DNA of 64,000 bases from Odontesthes bonariensis (lineage: Eukaryota > Chordata > Actinopteri > Atheriniformes > Atherinopsidae): positions 27,463,732 to 27,527,731 of the forward strand of contig NC_134528.1 in the NCBI RefSeq assembly GCF_027942865.1, written 5' to 3'. Both the position numbers and the translations under genes were made by a program. Below the pieces are notes generated by a model. It searched no databases and was not told where the DNA came from. It worked only from the letters and a program-made list of their open reading frames with translations. This document shows positions 11,904-24,012 of the stretch, piece after piece. The stretch's first letter is position 1, and each line of letters starts with the position of its first letter.

Positions 11904-11917
11904 TTGACCTAGGTCAA
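11904..11917. promoter_or_regulatory. Perfect 14-bp palindrome TTGACCTAGGTCAA upstream of copy B
   Basis: Two everted AGGTCA half-sites without a spacer sit 53 bp before the start codon of copy B. AGGTCA is the nuclear-receptor half-site; binding here is untested inference. The surrounding 11.7-11.97 kb is richer in CG dinucleotides than its neighbourhood, consistent with a promoter or 5'UTR. Confidence 0.3.
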
Positions 11918-11969
11918 GTGAGTGGCCGTATTTTTCACGGGTGTAATGTAACTGCAGTGAATATTTAGG

Positions 11970-14900
11970 ATGGACAGAGGCATTTCACAGTTACCTGGTG
12001 AGTGCAAACATTTACAGACAGATTTGTTTAGGTAGGCCGCAACGCAGCGCGCGCGCGCGGGAATAGCGTTGCTAACAATGTTGAAAAATGTTTTTTTTTT
12101 ATATGTTATGTTCCATATGTTGCACTCGGATAGAGTCTAGGATCCATGGAGTACAATTCTATGTGTTTTAATTATGACGCTGTTAGGTGGGTTAAATACA
12201 GCACATGCAGTGTCAGGGCACGTACCGAATCTCAGTATGTTTGCTAATGCTAATGCTAGCTGCAAGAGAGCCGGTCAATTAAGTGAATCTTATGGTGTTG
12301 CGTGAATTCCGGAAATCCCTAAAATAATGAATTTAATATAGGTGCCAGGTGTTTGACGTAAACGTGTTTTCACCTGCGGTCTGCTACTTTGTGACATCTG
12401 CAATTTGATATTGTTTTATGTAACACTGCCAACCGACGATGACGCGAATTAAAGTAGGCGCATCCGAGTTGACCAGAGATTTTAATGTTGTTCCTCGGAA
12501 GAGGAAGTATTATCTAACACTGACAGGGATCTTAGTTTTCATTCAGTTACAGGGGTGGGACACTAAACGCATACAATATTTGCCGTGTCATCTTAATTTA
12601 TACTAAAAATAATCTGAAAATTCTATATCTTACTATTACAAATGGACTAATGGCGAGTCAGTTTATGACGAGCCTTATGATACACCAGTAAGCAGGTGTT
12701 AAAAAAGACTGAAAATCACGAAAAACTGAAAGTTAAAGATTATTTGCTTAAATGTGGACATTCTGAGAACTATTGTAGGATCCCATTAACAGTAATGGGT
12801 AGTTTGTCCTGCTTACATCATTAGATAATAATGAAATGAAAAGAACAGCAGCTCTGTGCAGTATCAGGTTTTGCCCTTGGTCTTATCATATCTCTAACCC
12901 AGCCTTGCTTTGAATGCAGTGTTGATATGTAAGCTTTTCAAAGGCTTAATGAAATGCGTTTCCTTGCTTGCAGGTTCCACTCTCCCCCTCTCCACCCTTC
13001 GCCTCCTGGTCTCCCCGATTCGGCTGGTGTCTGCAGCCATTTGGCAAACCGTGGAGCAGAAAATTGTGTCGGACTATGGGCTGCTTGAGGAGTTCGTATT
13101 TATGGTCACAGAGATTGTTCCTCAACTTCTCTCCACAAGGCAACGGGCTGAACTCATTTTGGGTCTCAGAGCACGAGTGAGTTGGGTTTTTTTTATTCAG
13201 TGAAGGCAGGTGTTTGTCGGGATGGAAAGCATTTTAAATTTAAAAAAAAAAAAAAAAAGGGATCCGTAGCATAAGGCAGGTTATTGAGCTGCAGCCACAC
13301 AGGTATTTAAGACTCGTAGTGGGCTTGTAACAACGCTACCAGGTTAATACTAGATCCCAACCCTTCTCTAAATGTCAATTTAAGAAATGTCTAATGTGTT
13401 TAATCAAAAGGTCTCCTGGATAGCTTCTTTTTCACCAGCAGCACTGGTGCTTTTAACTGAAAATATGAACACTAGTGCAAATCATATGGAGCACCTCTTA
13501 AATCGTCTTTATTGCAACACTTTTACAGTACATGAAACGGAGTGTTCCTTTCTTTGCAACATGTTTTCCTTGTAAACTGACTGAATGTTTCATGTCACAG
13601 GGAGTAGACCGTTACCTGCTGGTTCAACATTGTATCCTCATTAATTCATGAATTACATTAACTCATGTTGCAGGTCTGAATGCTCATTTCTTTAGAAAAA
13701 ATACACCTTAGTTAAAAGGAACAGGGAGGCGGTCAGCTGTTTTCTGAGCATACACGGGGAAATGTCCTCCTACTCAGTTTAAATTGTCCCCACCCTTGTT
13801 GTGATAACTATTGACAGGCTCAAAATAACTCTTTTACCTGGTGTTTCATAAGATATTTGATGATGATTTAAAACAAACAAAGTGTTACTATTTCCAAGTA
13901 CCACTGTGTTCAGGGATGAAATACTCTAGCGCCATTGCAAAATGTTACTAAGTGAAGCTTTTTGAACAATAGAAACCATGTTAGTTTAGCTCTGCTGGTC
14001 ATCGTTGTTCAGCTGCTACTGAGAGAAGGAGCTGTGTGTCAGCTGGAGGAGGTGAATAATGGTATGGATAGTGTTGTAAATGAGTATCTTAACTGGATAC
14101 ATATTTTTAGATCGATTAGTGTTGAAGTATCTGTTTGTTTGTTTTTTACAACCCAAACTTGCAGTGTAGCAGTCAGAATCCTTCTAAAACTCAACAGGAG
14201 TCTTGTCAACATCTCAATCAGCAGGTTAACACCCGTCAACTATTTTGCTATAAATGAGGAACCACACTATTCAGGGTGAATATGGCCGAAGGTTTGAAAT
14301 GTTCAATCTGAAACATTTCCAGTGTGTGACAGAAGGTCAGGTTACTGGTGTTAATCCAAAGTGAATTGGAACAGAGCAGCAGAGAGATGAGAAGTTCAGG
14401 GCTGCTGTTTTCCTCCCTTGTTCATTATTCGTGCCACCTTTTGATTTGTAGTTGATCCTGGAGCTGTGTCGCTCAGATGAGACGGCTGACCTCGACATTA
14501 TTCAGCCGCACCTCGACCGCATGCAGAGCCTCAGATCTCTGTGGAGCGTAGAGGTAGGCAGACACCTCGCTGTGATTCAGATTCTGGATTTCCTTACATC
14601 TTTTGATGTTTCTTTTTTTTTTAAATTAATTCCATATTGTTTTTCATTTCTCTTTTTATAAAAAAAAAACCTAAAATCAGAATCTTGAGGGAATGTTCTG
14701 ATGAATCTTTCTGTGTTTTTACAGTCTGACGAGATGTCCGACTCCCATTTCACGGGCCTTGTCCGAAATCTTTTGAGAGATCCTGAAGAGAGAATGACTT
14801 TTTTCCAGGTTTGTGCATAGTTTAAATGATCAATCATGGTTACTCATAACTGGGGTAGTTGCAGTAACAACAGATTTTTAATGTTGAGGAGAGCTTTACT

Positions 14901-17718
14901 TTCACGGGCCAGTGTAGACTTGTGTTTTTCTTCCCCTGAGGAACTTACAAAAGGACAGTGATGTCGCAAACTGCAATAAACGGCTAATGAGCCATCCAAA
15001 GTTACTGCTAGCTATATTCCCTCACTGTGACAGTCCCACTGATGACTCTTTGTTGAATGATCTGCCCTTATCTGTACGAGTTGTGTGGTCAACGCATATA
15101 ATTGAGGTTTATGGAATCGTGTTGCAGGATGTTTTCCCGGGAGACTTCGGGCCTACATATGACAAAGCAATCCAGACACTGATGTGGCTGTTTCTGTCTC
15201 GACTTGAAAAGCTCCTTCCTACCCAAACTCTCCAACAGGTATGCATATGATATACACAAAAATGACTTGTCCAGCTGTATTTCACTGCAAGTGATACTCG
15301 TGCTACATGCTCCCATTAAAGTGTGTTTTTAAAACTGAAGCCGTTGGCCGCTCACTTATGAACCTCTGCTTCGTATTTATTTATACGGGGGATTTTGAAC
15401 AACATTTCTTCATTTGTTTTGGTCAGATTGCTTCACTGCTCAGTGACACCTCGTCTGTTTTGAGTGAGTGCATGGAGACCTTCGTTCAGCCTCATGATCT
15501 CAAAGTCTTGCTGGACTCTCAGAAAGATCACATCCAGTTAGAAGACATTGGTGAGCTTGACAGAACATCAAACTGTAACACTGACATACTGGCTCAAGTT
15601 CTCAACATATTTTGCTTTAAAATCTGTTTGAATTTTCTACTTATTTGTGTCCTTTGGTCTTGTTTCTTTTCAGAGTCTTATGTTGTTGACAGTGGCATCT
15701 TGTCAGCCCTGTGTCTGCCTCCAGTGGAAAGAGTTGTGATTGTTAACGAGCAAACGGAAACGGAGGCAGAGAGTGGCCTTGTGTACACTGTGTGCACAGA
15801 GATGGAGGTGGAATCTGAGAACAAAGAGGTGTATGTGGAAGGATCTGGGAACCCAGAAGAGTCCGTACAAACTCAGTGGTTTGGCCTCAGTGGTGAAGTG
15901 AAGGCAGAAATGGACAGTGTAGTGGTTTCAGATCCCACCGAAGGAGCTGAGGCCAGTGAGAGCGAAATGGCAGACGGCCACCACGATGAACAATCCGGGA
16001 CACTGATCATCGGGGAGGACGGCCAGGTGACGGTGCTGGATGGCGTCGAGAAGAAGCCGAACAGACGCGGGAGGAAAAAGAAGCGCCCTGTAGATGAAGA
16101 CTTTGAAGTGGAAAGCAGAGTAAAGGGCATAAAGGAAGACTCAGAAAGCGATGTCTTATTGGAAAGACCGGTGCGAAAGAATCGAGGACTCAAGATGAAA
16201 CGGTACCTGTCGCAATGGAGGAAATCGGGCAGTAATGCCACCAACAGTGGCCCGAAAAAGTTTACCAGATCCCAGGGTTCAGAGAAAAGCAGCGACTTGG
16301 ATGAGAGAACGTGCAAGGTGTGCGGCAAAGTTGTAAGCCAGGCCAAGTTCTTGGCGCGACATATGAATCAGCACTCAGAGGAGCTGCCCATTGCTTGTCC
16401 TACATGCAAAAAGTTTTACAAGAGTTTGCGTTACTTGCAGCAGCACAGATGTACAAGTCTAACAAAAGCAAAGGCAGACACCAAAGAGGTTGCAGGTGAT
16501 GAGGGTGAGCAGTCGTCCAGTGGGGTCACTCGTGAGGCGTCCAACGAAGAGCAGCTGTTGGACAGCGCCTCCCAGGACCCCGATTACTCCCCCTCTGCAG
16601 AGAGGTCCTCTAAAGGATCGGGACAGAAAAGCCCAGAAGGATGCAAAAGTGTGCTCGAAGGTCCATTCTACTGTCCTCACTGCAGTGTTGAGTTCAAGTG
16701 CAAGCAAACCTTTAGGTTCCATTTAAGAAATATTTGCTACAATGAGCAGCAGGTGGATCCCGAGAAGCCAGAGGATGTTAAGCACTGCTTCAGATGTGAC
16801 GAATGCGACAAGGCGTTTAAGTACAAATCAACATTGGATTCCCATAAACAGACGCACAACCCACTCTACTGTGAGGTGTGTATGAAATTGGTACGTGACT
16901 CGGAGGCACTGGCCTTGCACAAAGAATCCCACACACCATTTCAGTGTAACCGGTGTGAGGAGAACTTTCCTGTGTTCAAGGCCCTCCATAAGCATTACAT
17001 TGATGTCCACAACCCCACTGAGCCTTTTACCTGCACTCACTGTGAGACCACTTTTGCCAGTTTGAAGCGTTTTATCCGACACGAGTGGAAGCACACCGGC
17101 TACCAACCTTTCCAGTGCACTTATTGCGCCAAAAGGTTCCGCTCGTATTCCGACCTCGTGGAGCACCATAAAAAACACACTAAAGCGTATCCGTTCCTCT
17201 GTTGGGAATGTGGCAAGAAGTTCCGTCACGGCGTCACGCTGACGAGGCACGTGGAGCGCGTGCATAACTCTGGAGAACCGGTGACGGAGAAACCCGCAGC
17301 CATCTTCACATGCGCTCAGTGTGGGAAGACCTTCACGTCCAGAAGGTGTCTGCTGAAACACGACAACTTCCATCACAAAGGGCTGCGTTTCCCATGCGAG
17401 CACTGCGGAAAGGGATTCTTTGGGAAGGATGCGTTGGTGAGGCACACTTTGATTCACACTGGGGAAAGGCCTTTCAAGTGTGAGGACTGCGACAAGTCTT
17501 TCAGATCTGCTGCAGAATTGAAGATACACAGGAGATATCATACTGGGGAAAGACCATTCAAGTGCAACATCTGTGAGAAGGGTTTTGTCCAGTCTTGTTT
17601 CCTTACGTTACACATGCGAACCCATACTGGAGAGAGGCCATATGTCTGTGCAGTGTGCAGCAAGGGCTTTTCAAGTTTGCATGGCCTAAAAAGACACAGG
17701 AGACTGGTTCATGCTTAG
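11970..17718 (+). CDS. TIN2-N-like domain / C2H2 zinc-finger protein, copy B (complete)
   Basis: Deduced coding exons: 11970-11997, 12974-13176, 14452-14553, 14725-14808, 15128-15238, 15427-15550, 15674-17718; together 2697 nt, 898 aa. The start ATG (MDRGISQLP) is a 28-nt exon ending in a consensus donor (g|gtgagt) whose phase fits exon 2. Residues about 10-215 resemble the TIN2 N-terminal, TRFH-like domain (STLRLLVSPIRLVSAAIWQT; WLFLSRLEKLLP). An acidic linker follows, then the basic motif PVRKNRGLKMKRYL near 16170. About 14 C2H2 fingers run from residue 429 to the end. Two of them (near 16400 and 16670) end in Cys, and a Ser-rich spacer separates fingers 2 and 3. Expected to be a nuclear DNA-binding protein; the TIN2-like part suggests partner binding, but the partner is unknown. 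Exons 2, 5 and 6 have the same length as in copy A (203, 111, 124 nt). Confidence 0.92.
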
Positions 17719-18070
17719 AGAAAATAGACATCATACTAATCCTCTTAAGGAGTTTAACGAGCCTCTTTTGACGGTCAGAGTTTAGTATCAGATGTTTATC
17801 AGAACCTGTTTATCCTTTTGCTAAAGGACACTGGCAGTGTGGATGCTGGCCATGATTGGGACTTTGAACCAGTTCAAAGCCATTTTCCTTACGTTGTTTC
17901 AGTGTTATCTCTGGTTGCTTGGGTCGTTAGAAAATATGTAATTGTATTGCGCTATAAAAGTGTATCTTTGTATTTTTTACAGACATGTCTGCTGTAGCTC
18001 TGAATAAGATTTGTATATGTAAATGATTCAAAAATTTGATTCCTTTCGGAATTGATTCTCTTCTTTCTTG

Positions 18071-18076
18071 AATAAA
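18071..18076 (+). terminator. AATAAA poly(A) signal of copy B
   Basis: A canonical AATAAA lies 353 nt after the stop codon at 17718, followed by a GT-rich stretch (gtgtcacttac, gagtgaag, tttttcatgtc). This is the likely 3' end of the copy B transcript. From here to the tRNA at 18686 I see only AT-rich sequence. Confidence 0.6.
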
Positions 18077-18673
18077 AATCCCAAGTGTCACTTACTTTAC
18101 TTGAGTGAAGTTTTTCATGTCTTTTGTCTTTCCTATATGGTTACATACATATAAAATATTAAGGGCTAATTGTTGTTCACAAGAAATTCTTATAATTTTA
18201 TTTGCTTGAAAGAGTAACAGTGATTTCCATTTTTAAATACACCCTTTACAAATTAATGATTTAGCTCAATATACATTTAAATATACTGTAGTTCACCTTC
18301 AGCCCCCCCTGCTGCTAATGCTTTAAATGTGATGTTGCCATGTCACTCTTAATGGATATATATATATATTTTTTTAAATCTATTAATACTTCTAATACTT
18401 TACTTTGCTTTTGCTACTTTATGTCGTTTATCTAAAATAAAAATAGTTGCTGTAATCGTGTTAATTTCAGTATGAAGGCAGAAATTGTTTATCACAGCAT
18501 CACGTATCAAATGTGTAGATGTAAAGTAGTGATATCTTAAGTCATAGTACGCACTTTAAAAACTTGTTCCTAATTTCAACATAGGTAGGTGGATACAATA
18601 TCCATATAGAATAGGAAAAAACTTGCATAAATCACAGAACGAAATATCTCAAAATCCGTATTCGCATTATATT

Positions 18674-18680
18674 AAAAAAA
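18674..18680 (-). terminator. RNA polymerase III terminator of the tRNA gene
   Basis: Seven consecutive T on the minus strand, 5 nt beyond the tRNA 3' end, form a standard Pol III stop. Confidence 0.75.
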
Positions 18681-18685
18681 TATTT

Positions 18686-18758
18686 CACCCCAGATGGGAC
18701 TCGAACCCACAATCCCTGGCTTAGGAGGCCAGTGCCTTATCCATTAGGCCACTGGGGC
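18686..18758 (-). tRNA. tRNA-Arg (anticodon CCT)
   Basis: The minus strand reads GCCCCAGTGGCCTAATGGAT, then a D-arm, an anticodon stem CTGGC/GCCAG closing the loop CTCCTAA, a T-arm with GGTTCGAGTCC and an acceptor strand CTGGGGT. The anticodon is CCT, decoding AGG. The A box (TGGCCTAATGGA) and B box (GGTTCGAGTCC) are intact and there is no intron. A T7 terminator follows. The sequence closely matches vertebrate tRNA-Arg-CCT as I remember it. It stands alone between copy B and wdr45b. Confidence 0.95.
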
Positions 18759-19324
18759 TGATCGTGTTAACGAAACACATTTTCCATACTCATCTCTGTA
18801 AGCCCCTTGTTTTTACCGTATGTCAGGTTTAATTAATTATCATTAGACTGATTATGTGATGCTGGGTTATACAATGTGCTCACAAACATAACATCGATAC
18901 TTTTTAAATGGCATCTTTAAAAGCCATACATTTAAACTAGTTTCACACCCATATATGATTTCTGTAATTATCACGACGACGATTCAGACCCATTTAATGA
19001 AAACTGATTACGGCCGAGTTCATCAAAACATTTTTTCGATCGGTGCTGAAGTGTGACTACTTCAGTTTATACAATTAAACACTATTAATTAAGATTAGCC
19101 AATTATTTTAGGGATATCCTTGATGTCAAATACTTTAAACGAAGTCCATTGAAAAGTCTCTGTGGTCTTGTTGTGGCCGGTGATCCTTTCCCTGAGCAAG
19201 AGCCTGCCCCGAATGTTTTCCTTCCTTCTGGCAGGCAGACTCAGGAGGAATGGTAGCCGGTTAGCTCATCAGACATCAGCTGTTGGATTCACTCGTTAAC
19301 ATTTTCGGTTATTCTGTTAAAACA
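18759..19324 (+). promoter_or_regulatory. Upstream region and 5'UTR of wdr45b
   Basis: No coding sequence is visible. The last 150 bases before the ATG at 19325 probably hold the wdr45b 5'UTR and promoter; I see no TATA box at a convincing position. The start codon context is aacaATGa. The tRNA 5' end lies at 18758, pointing away, so the two genes are divergent. Confidence 0.35.
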
Positions 19325-22300
19325 ATGAATTTACTACCGTCCAATCCTCACGGGAATGGGCTTCTTTATGCTGGATTTAACCAGGATCATGGTAAGAAGT
19401 GTATTTTTTTTTCCTACCTAAAATGATTGGCCAACGTCGTAGATTCCGAGCTCTCATTGCTTGGCTGATGTCTCACAAGAGCACACATTTCGTATAATGT
19501 TAACCGCCAGCAACATCTTTGTATTACCTGATCTTGAAACCATTTACTTATAATTCTGCTGCGTAGGTAACGCCAAAATCTTAAGGTGAATTACCGATTG
19601 AGTTAATGTTAGCTTTAGCAAGCCCTTCAGCTAACTTAAAAAAAAACGCTAGTATTTTTGTAACGAAACTAACACACATGTCAGCTAATTTACTATTATG
19701 TCACTTAGTCAAATGTGGTCAAATTAGACACAAACAGGAGATAAATAAATTAAGTCATATAGTATGTGGTTAGTCATGTATGTGAACTTAGCATTCATGC
19801 TAATGCTAGCTGCATTTCCATCGACCGTAGTAACGTTGGCGAGCACAACGGCCATCGGCTAGCATTAGCAAGGTAACGCTAACAGTAACAGTCTTAACTT
19901 TGAACTATTTACAATGTAAACAGTCTGTCATGAGGTTAATAGTTTTCAGAATGTAAGGTACAACGTAGCTTAGGTCACAGATAAATTCTTCTCTCCCTCC
20001 CCATTAACCTAAAGTTTGTTTTTAAATCTCTGTCTAAACTTCACTTCACCGTAATATCACGTCATTATTGATGTCCAAGTGTGCACATCTGAAACTAAAC
20101 TAACGTTGCTACAGTAAATAGACATCTTGTGACTCTTTATAGGACTTGGCGCTGAAACTCGCTGTCGTCAACATGGAGTATGTTAGTTCTACACGATTTC
20201 CAACACGGTTAATCATTTGCTTTAAGCTCTCACTGCGTATAAAGGGTCGGTCTTTGATCACTTCACTGTCTATCATTGTGCCTCTCTAAACTTATTACCT
20301 TGGAGGCCTTATCTTGTATAAATTCGCTACTGATTGAGTAAACGTGTCTCTGTTTAAAAGATTGTTTTGTATATTGATGATTAGATTATGATTGGTGCTT
20401 TTTGATCCGTGTCTCTCCAGGATGCTTTGCATGTGGAATGGAGAATGGATTTCGTGTGTACAACACAGATCCTCTCAAAGAGAAAGAGAAGCAAGGTAAT
20501 AAAAACCCTAACCCTAAATATTAAGCTGGTGGGAACGAGTGTTTGAGTATGTTTAAACATGTTTACTGCTGACTGATCACTCATACTTTAATGTGTTTTA
20601 CTTGTTTGACAGTGACTGTTGTACATGTCACATTTTGAATAAGGAAACTAATGGTTACGTTGAATGATCAAAACTGCACCAGAATCGGATATCTTTTTTT
20701 TCTTTTTTCTTTAATGTATAATAATGCAATCATGATACTGATCCTGGATAAAGTGGGGGTACTACTGTAAGATAATCATGCAGTCTTTTGACCATTTACA
20801 TTGTTGTGAGGACTTTGCTTTAAACACTCCATCCAAAACTGGGATGATTGAGCAATACTCTGTGGTTGACAGCTGAAAGTGTTTTTGTCTGCTGCTCCTT
20901 ATAACCAATTATTTCTACTGGAATGAAACTCCTTAAATTTGGAGACATTTAAGAGGAAGTCTCCCCTTAAGGCAGCTAAACATGTGACTCAGGAGACAGT
21001 CAACTCCAGAGTAATTTCTCTAAACTCGTCCAATTTCAAGTGCTTTAAGTCAGCAGCTTCTGAACTAAATGTTTTTTTTTTTTTTTTAACATATATATCT
21101 TTCTGAATGAAAACCCTCGCATAACTCGAGTTTTGTGTGAGGCAGTTGTCACCCTGTGGAATTTACAGGTCTACAGAGAGATGGCAAACGGTAACGGTGA
21201 ACATCACCTTTCTTTGTTGACTGCAGTAACTCCAGTTAGCAATGTGTTTGGCTTTCAGAGTTCCTGGAGGGTGGGGTTGGCCATGTGGAGATGCTGTTTA
21301 GGTGTAACTATCTAGCACTAGTGGGAGGAGGGAAGAAACCCAAGTACCCAACAAACAAAGGTATGTTTTGTTCATGCTAATTGCAGTCTTTGGGAAAGTT
21401 TCACGTTGTAGCTTTGGACCTGTGGTGTCATACTGTTCATGGGAAGCTCACTGGCGCGTGTTGAGCAACTGCTTATTATTTTAGATGGGTCATCGTTTGT
21501 GTTGCTGCATATCCTGCTCCATGACACACATCTCTTTGCTTGTTTTCCATCTGCTGCATTGATGATCAGTGAATGTTACCGTGCCTTACATTTTGTATCT
21601 CAAAGCCCTTTAACATCCTGCCTTTGAAGTAGCGCGTGTGGGGCATTTTATTCATGCATCTTTTCCTGTCGTGACGCTGTAGTGATGATCTGGGACGACC
21701 TGAAGAAGAAGACGGTCATTGAAATTGAGTTTTCAACAGAAGTCAAAGCAGTAAAGCTTCGGCGCGACAGGTAAAAGTCTGAAAGAGAGGGAGTGTCCTC
21801 TGTCAATTTGCCCGGGAGGAATTTGTTTGGTTATTTGTGTTTGAAAAATCAGTGTTGTGTAAGGGAAGGTTCATTTTTAGCCATTCATCTTCTTTCACTG
21901 TCATGCATACAAAACCACATCCTCTTTCATTTTAAGGTATATGTATCAGAACTTCATTTATAAAAAAAAAGAAAGAAAGAATCATCTTGTAAATATAACC
22001 CCAGATGAACATCACATGACGTATTACAGTGTCATTATTTTTTTTTTAACAAAAACTGCAAAAGCAGTGTGTAAGGAGCTAAGTACAAGTTGTTGCTGCC
22101 CATCAATCTGGGAAGAATGTAAGACTATTTCCAAACCGTTTGGAGTCCATCATTCTACAGGGAGAAAGATTATTCACAACTGGAAAACATTCAAGACTGC
22201 TGTCAATCTTCTCAGAAGCAAGACATACCAGCAAGTTCACCCCAAGATGCTCTGAGAAACTGCAAAAAACCCAAAAGCTACATCTCAGACTCTATGGGCC

Positions 22301-23943
22301 TCAGTTAGCATGTTAAATGTTATGTCATGACAGAACAGTTAGAAAAAGACTGAACAAGTATGGCTTGTTTGGAAGGGCTGCAGGAGAAAGCCTTTTGTCT
22401 CTAAAAAGAACATAGCAGCACAGCTTAGGTTTGCAAAGCTGCTTCCGAACAAACCACAAGACTTCTGGAACAATGTCCTTTGGACAGACCAGACTAAAGT
22501 GGAGATGTGCAGTCATAATTCACTTCAGCACATTTGATGAAAATCACACCGTATCATCCCAAACGCTTCATACCAACTGTCAAGCACGGTGGTGGAGGGC
22601 TGATGATCTGGGCTTGTTTTACAGGTGCAGGACCTGGGCACCTTGCAGTCATTGAGTCCACCATGAACTCCTCTGTGTACCAAATGATTCTCGAGTCAGA
22701 TGTGAGGCCTTCTGTCCGACAGCTAAAGCTCGGCTGAAACTGAGTCATCAACAGGACAATGATCCCAAACACAGCAGCAAACAGAATGTCTGAAAAGACT
22801 CGAGGTGCTGGGATAGTCCAGTTAAAGACCAGACCTCAGCCTGATTGAAATGCTGTCTCTAAACATTGTTCTACAAGCTATTAAATCATTGGATGAATTT
22901 AGTTTTTCTTCAACTTTGCCAAATTTTGGCCCAGTTTTTGTTAAATAGATAATGATACAGTATATGCCCTGTGTTGTTGTTCATCTGAGGTTGTATTTAC
23001 CACATTTCAGTCTCTGGTAAGGACCAAATGATTAATAATCCTGTAATATCATCCTGTCCTGATACATTTTAACACTGAAAAGGGTTCTCTTTATAAAAAA
23101 AGCATGACTATTCGTCTCTTTCCCAGAAGGATAGTTCATAAATTATTACCGAAATTGTTCTCAGGCACTCTGCCTCTGCTTTTATGACCGGAAGAGTCGT
23201 ATTATATTCAGTCTATATTGTAGCTCACATAATGGTTGTCCTTTGCTCTCAGGATCGTGGTGGTCCTGGACTCCATGATTAAAGTGTTCACCTTTACCCA
23301 CAATCCTCATCAGCTGCACGTGTTTGAGACATGTTATAACCCCAAAGGTCAGTCCGAGCTGCGTAACCTCTGACTTGAGTTTCGGCCATATTAAATGTGG
23401 TGCTGTTGCTCGTGTATGTATCAGGCCGAGCTTTACCTCCCTCTCTCCCTTTGTCCCCTTCAGGTCTGTGTGTGCTGTGTCCCAACAGCAACAACTCTCT
23501 GCTGGCATTCCCAGGGACTCACTCGGGCCACGTGCAGATCGTGGACCTCGCCAACACAGAGAAACCGCCGGTTGACATCCCCGCTCACGAGGGTGCGCTG
23601 TGCTGCATTGCACTCAACCTGCAAGGAACGAGAATAGCCACCGCATCGGAGAAAGTACGGAAAGCCGGTGTGCTGTTACTCCCCCCCTCAATGTTGGGAT
23701 ACTTTTGCTGACATACGTCTCATTTCCACAGGGGACTCTCATCAGAATTTTCGACACATCTGCAGGTCAACTCATACAGGAGCTGAGACGAGGTTCACAG
23801 GCAGCAAACATCTACTGGTGGGTGCTGATTTAAATGCTACTCACGTCTATACCCCTCTTCTACAGTCTCCTTCCCAGTAAGCCGTAGATTTGGGTTACAG
23901 TTAGTGTAGATTGGTGTAGATCTGAGATACACCTATGAAAATA

Positions 23944-24012
<69 letters not shown>

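Noticed and set aside
14039-14279. Open frames in intron 2 of copy B
   Set aside because: No similarity between the paralogues at this place and no splice sites matching the phase; regarded as chance.
15873-16346. 157-codon minus-strand open frame
   Set aside because: It lies fully antisense to the finger gene's last exon, has no recognisable domain, and is a by-product of the coding frame opposite.
16828-17541. 237-codon minus-strand open frame
   Set aside because: Antisense to the repeated C2H2 fingers; the repeat pattern of TGEKP-type linkers keeps the opposite frame open. No independent evidence.
20500-20517. 'ccctaaccctaa' telomere-like repeat in wdr45b intron 2
   Set aside because: Only two units; too short to mean an interstitial telomere, despite the nearby TIN2-like genes.
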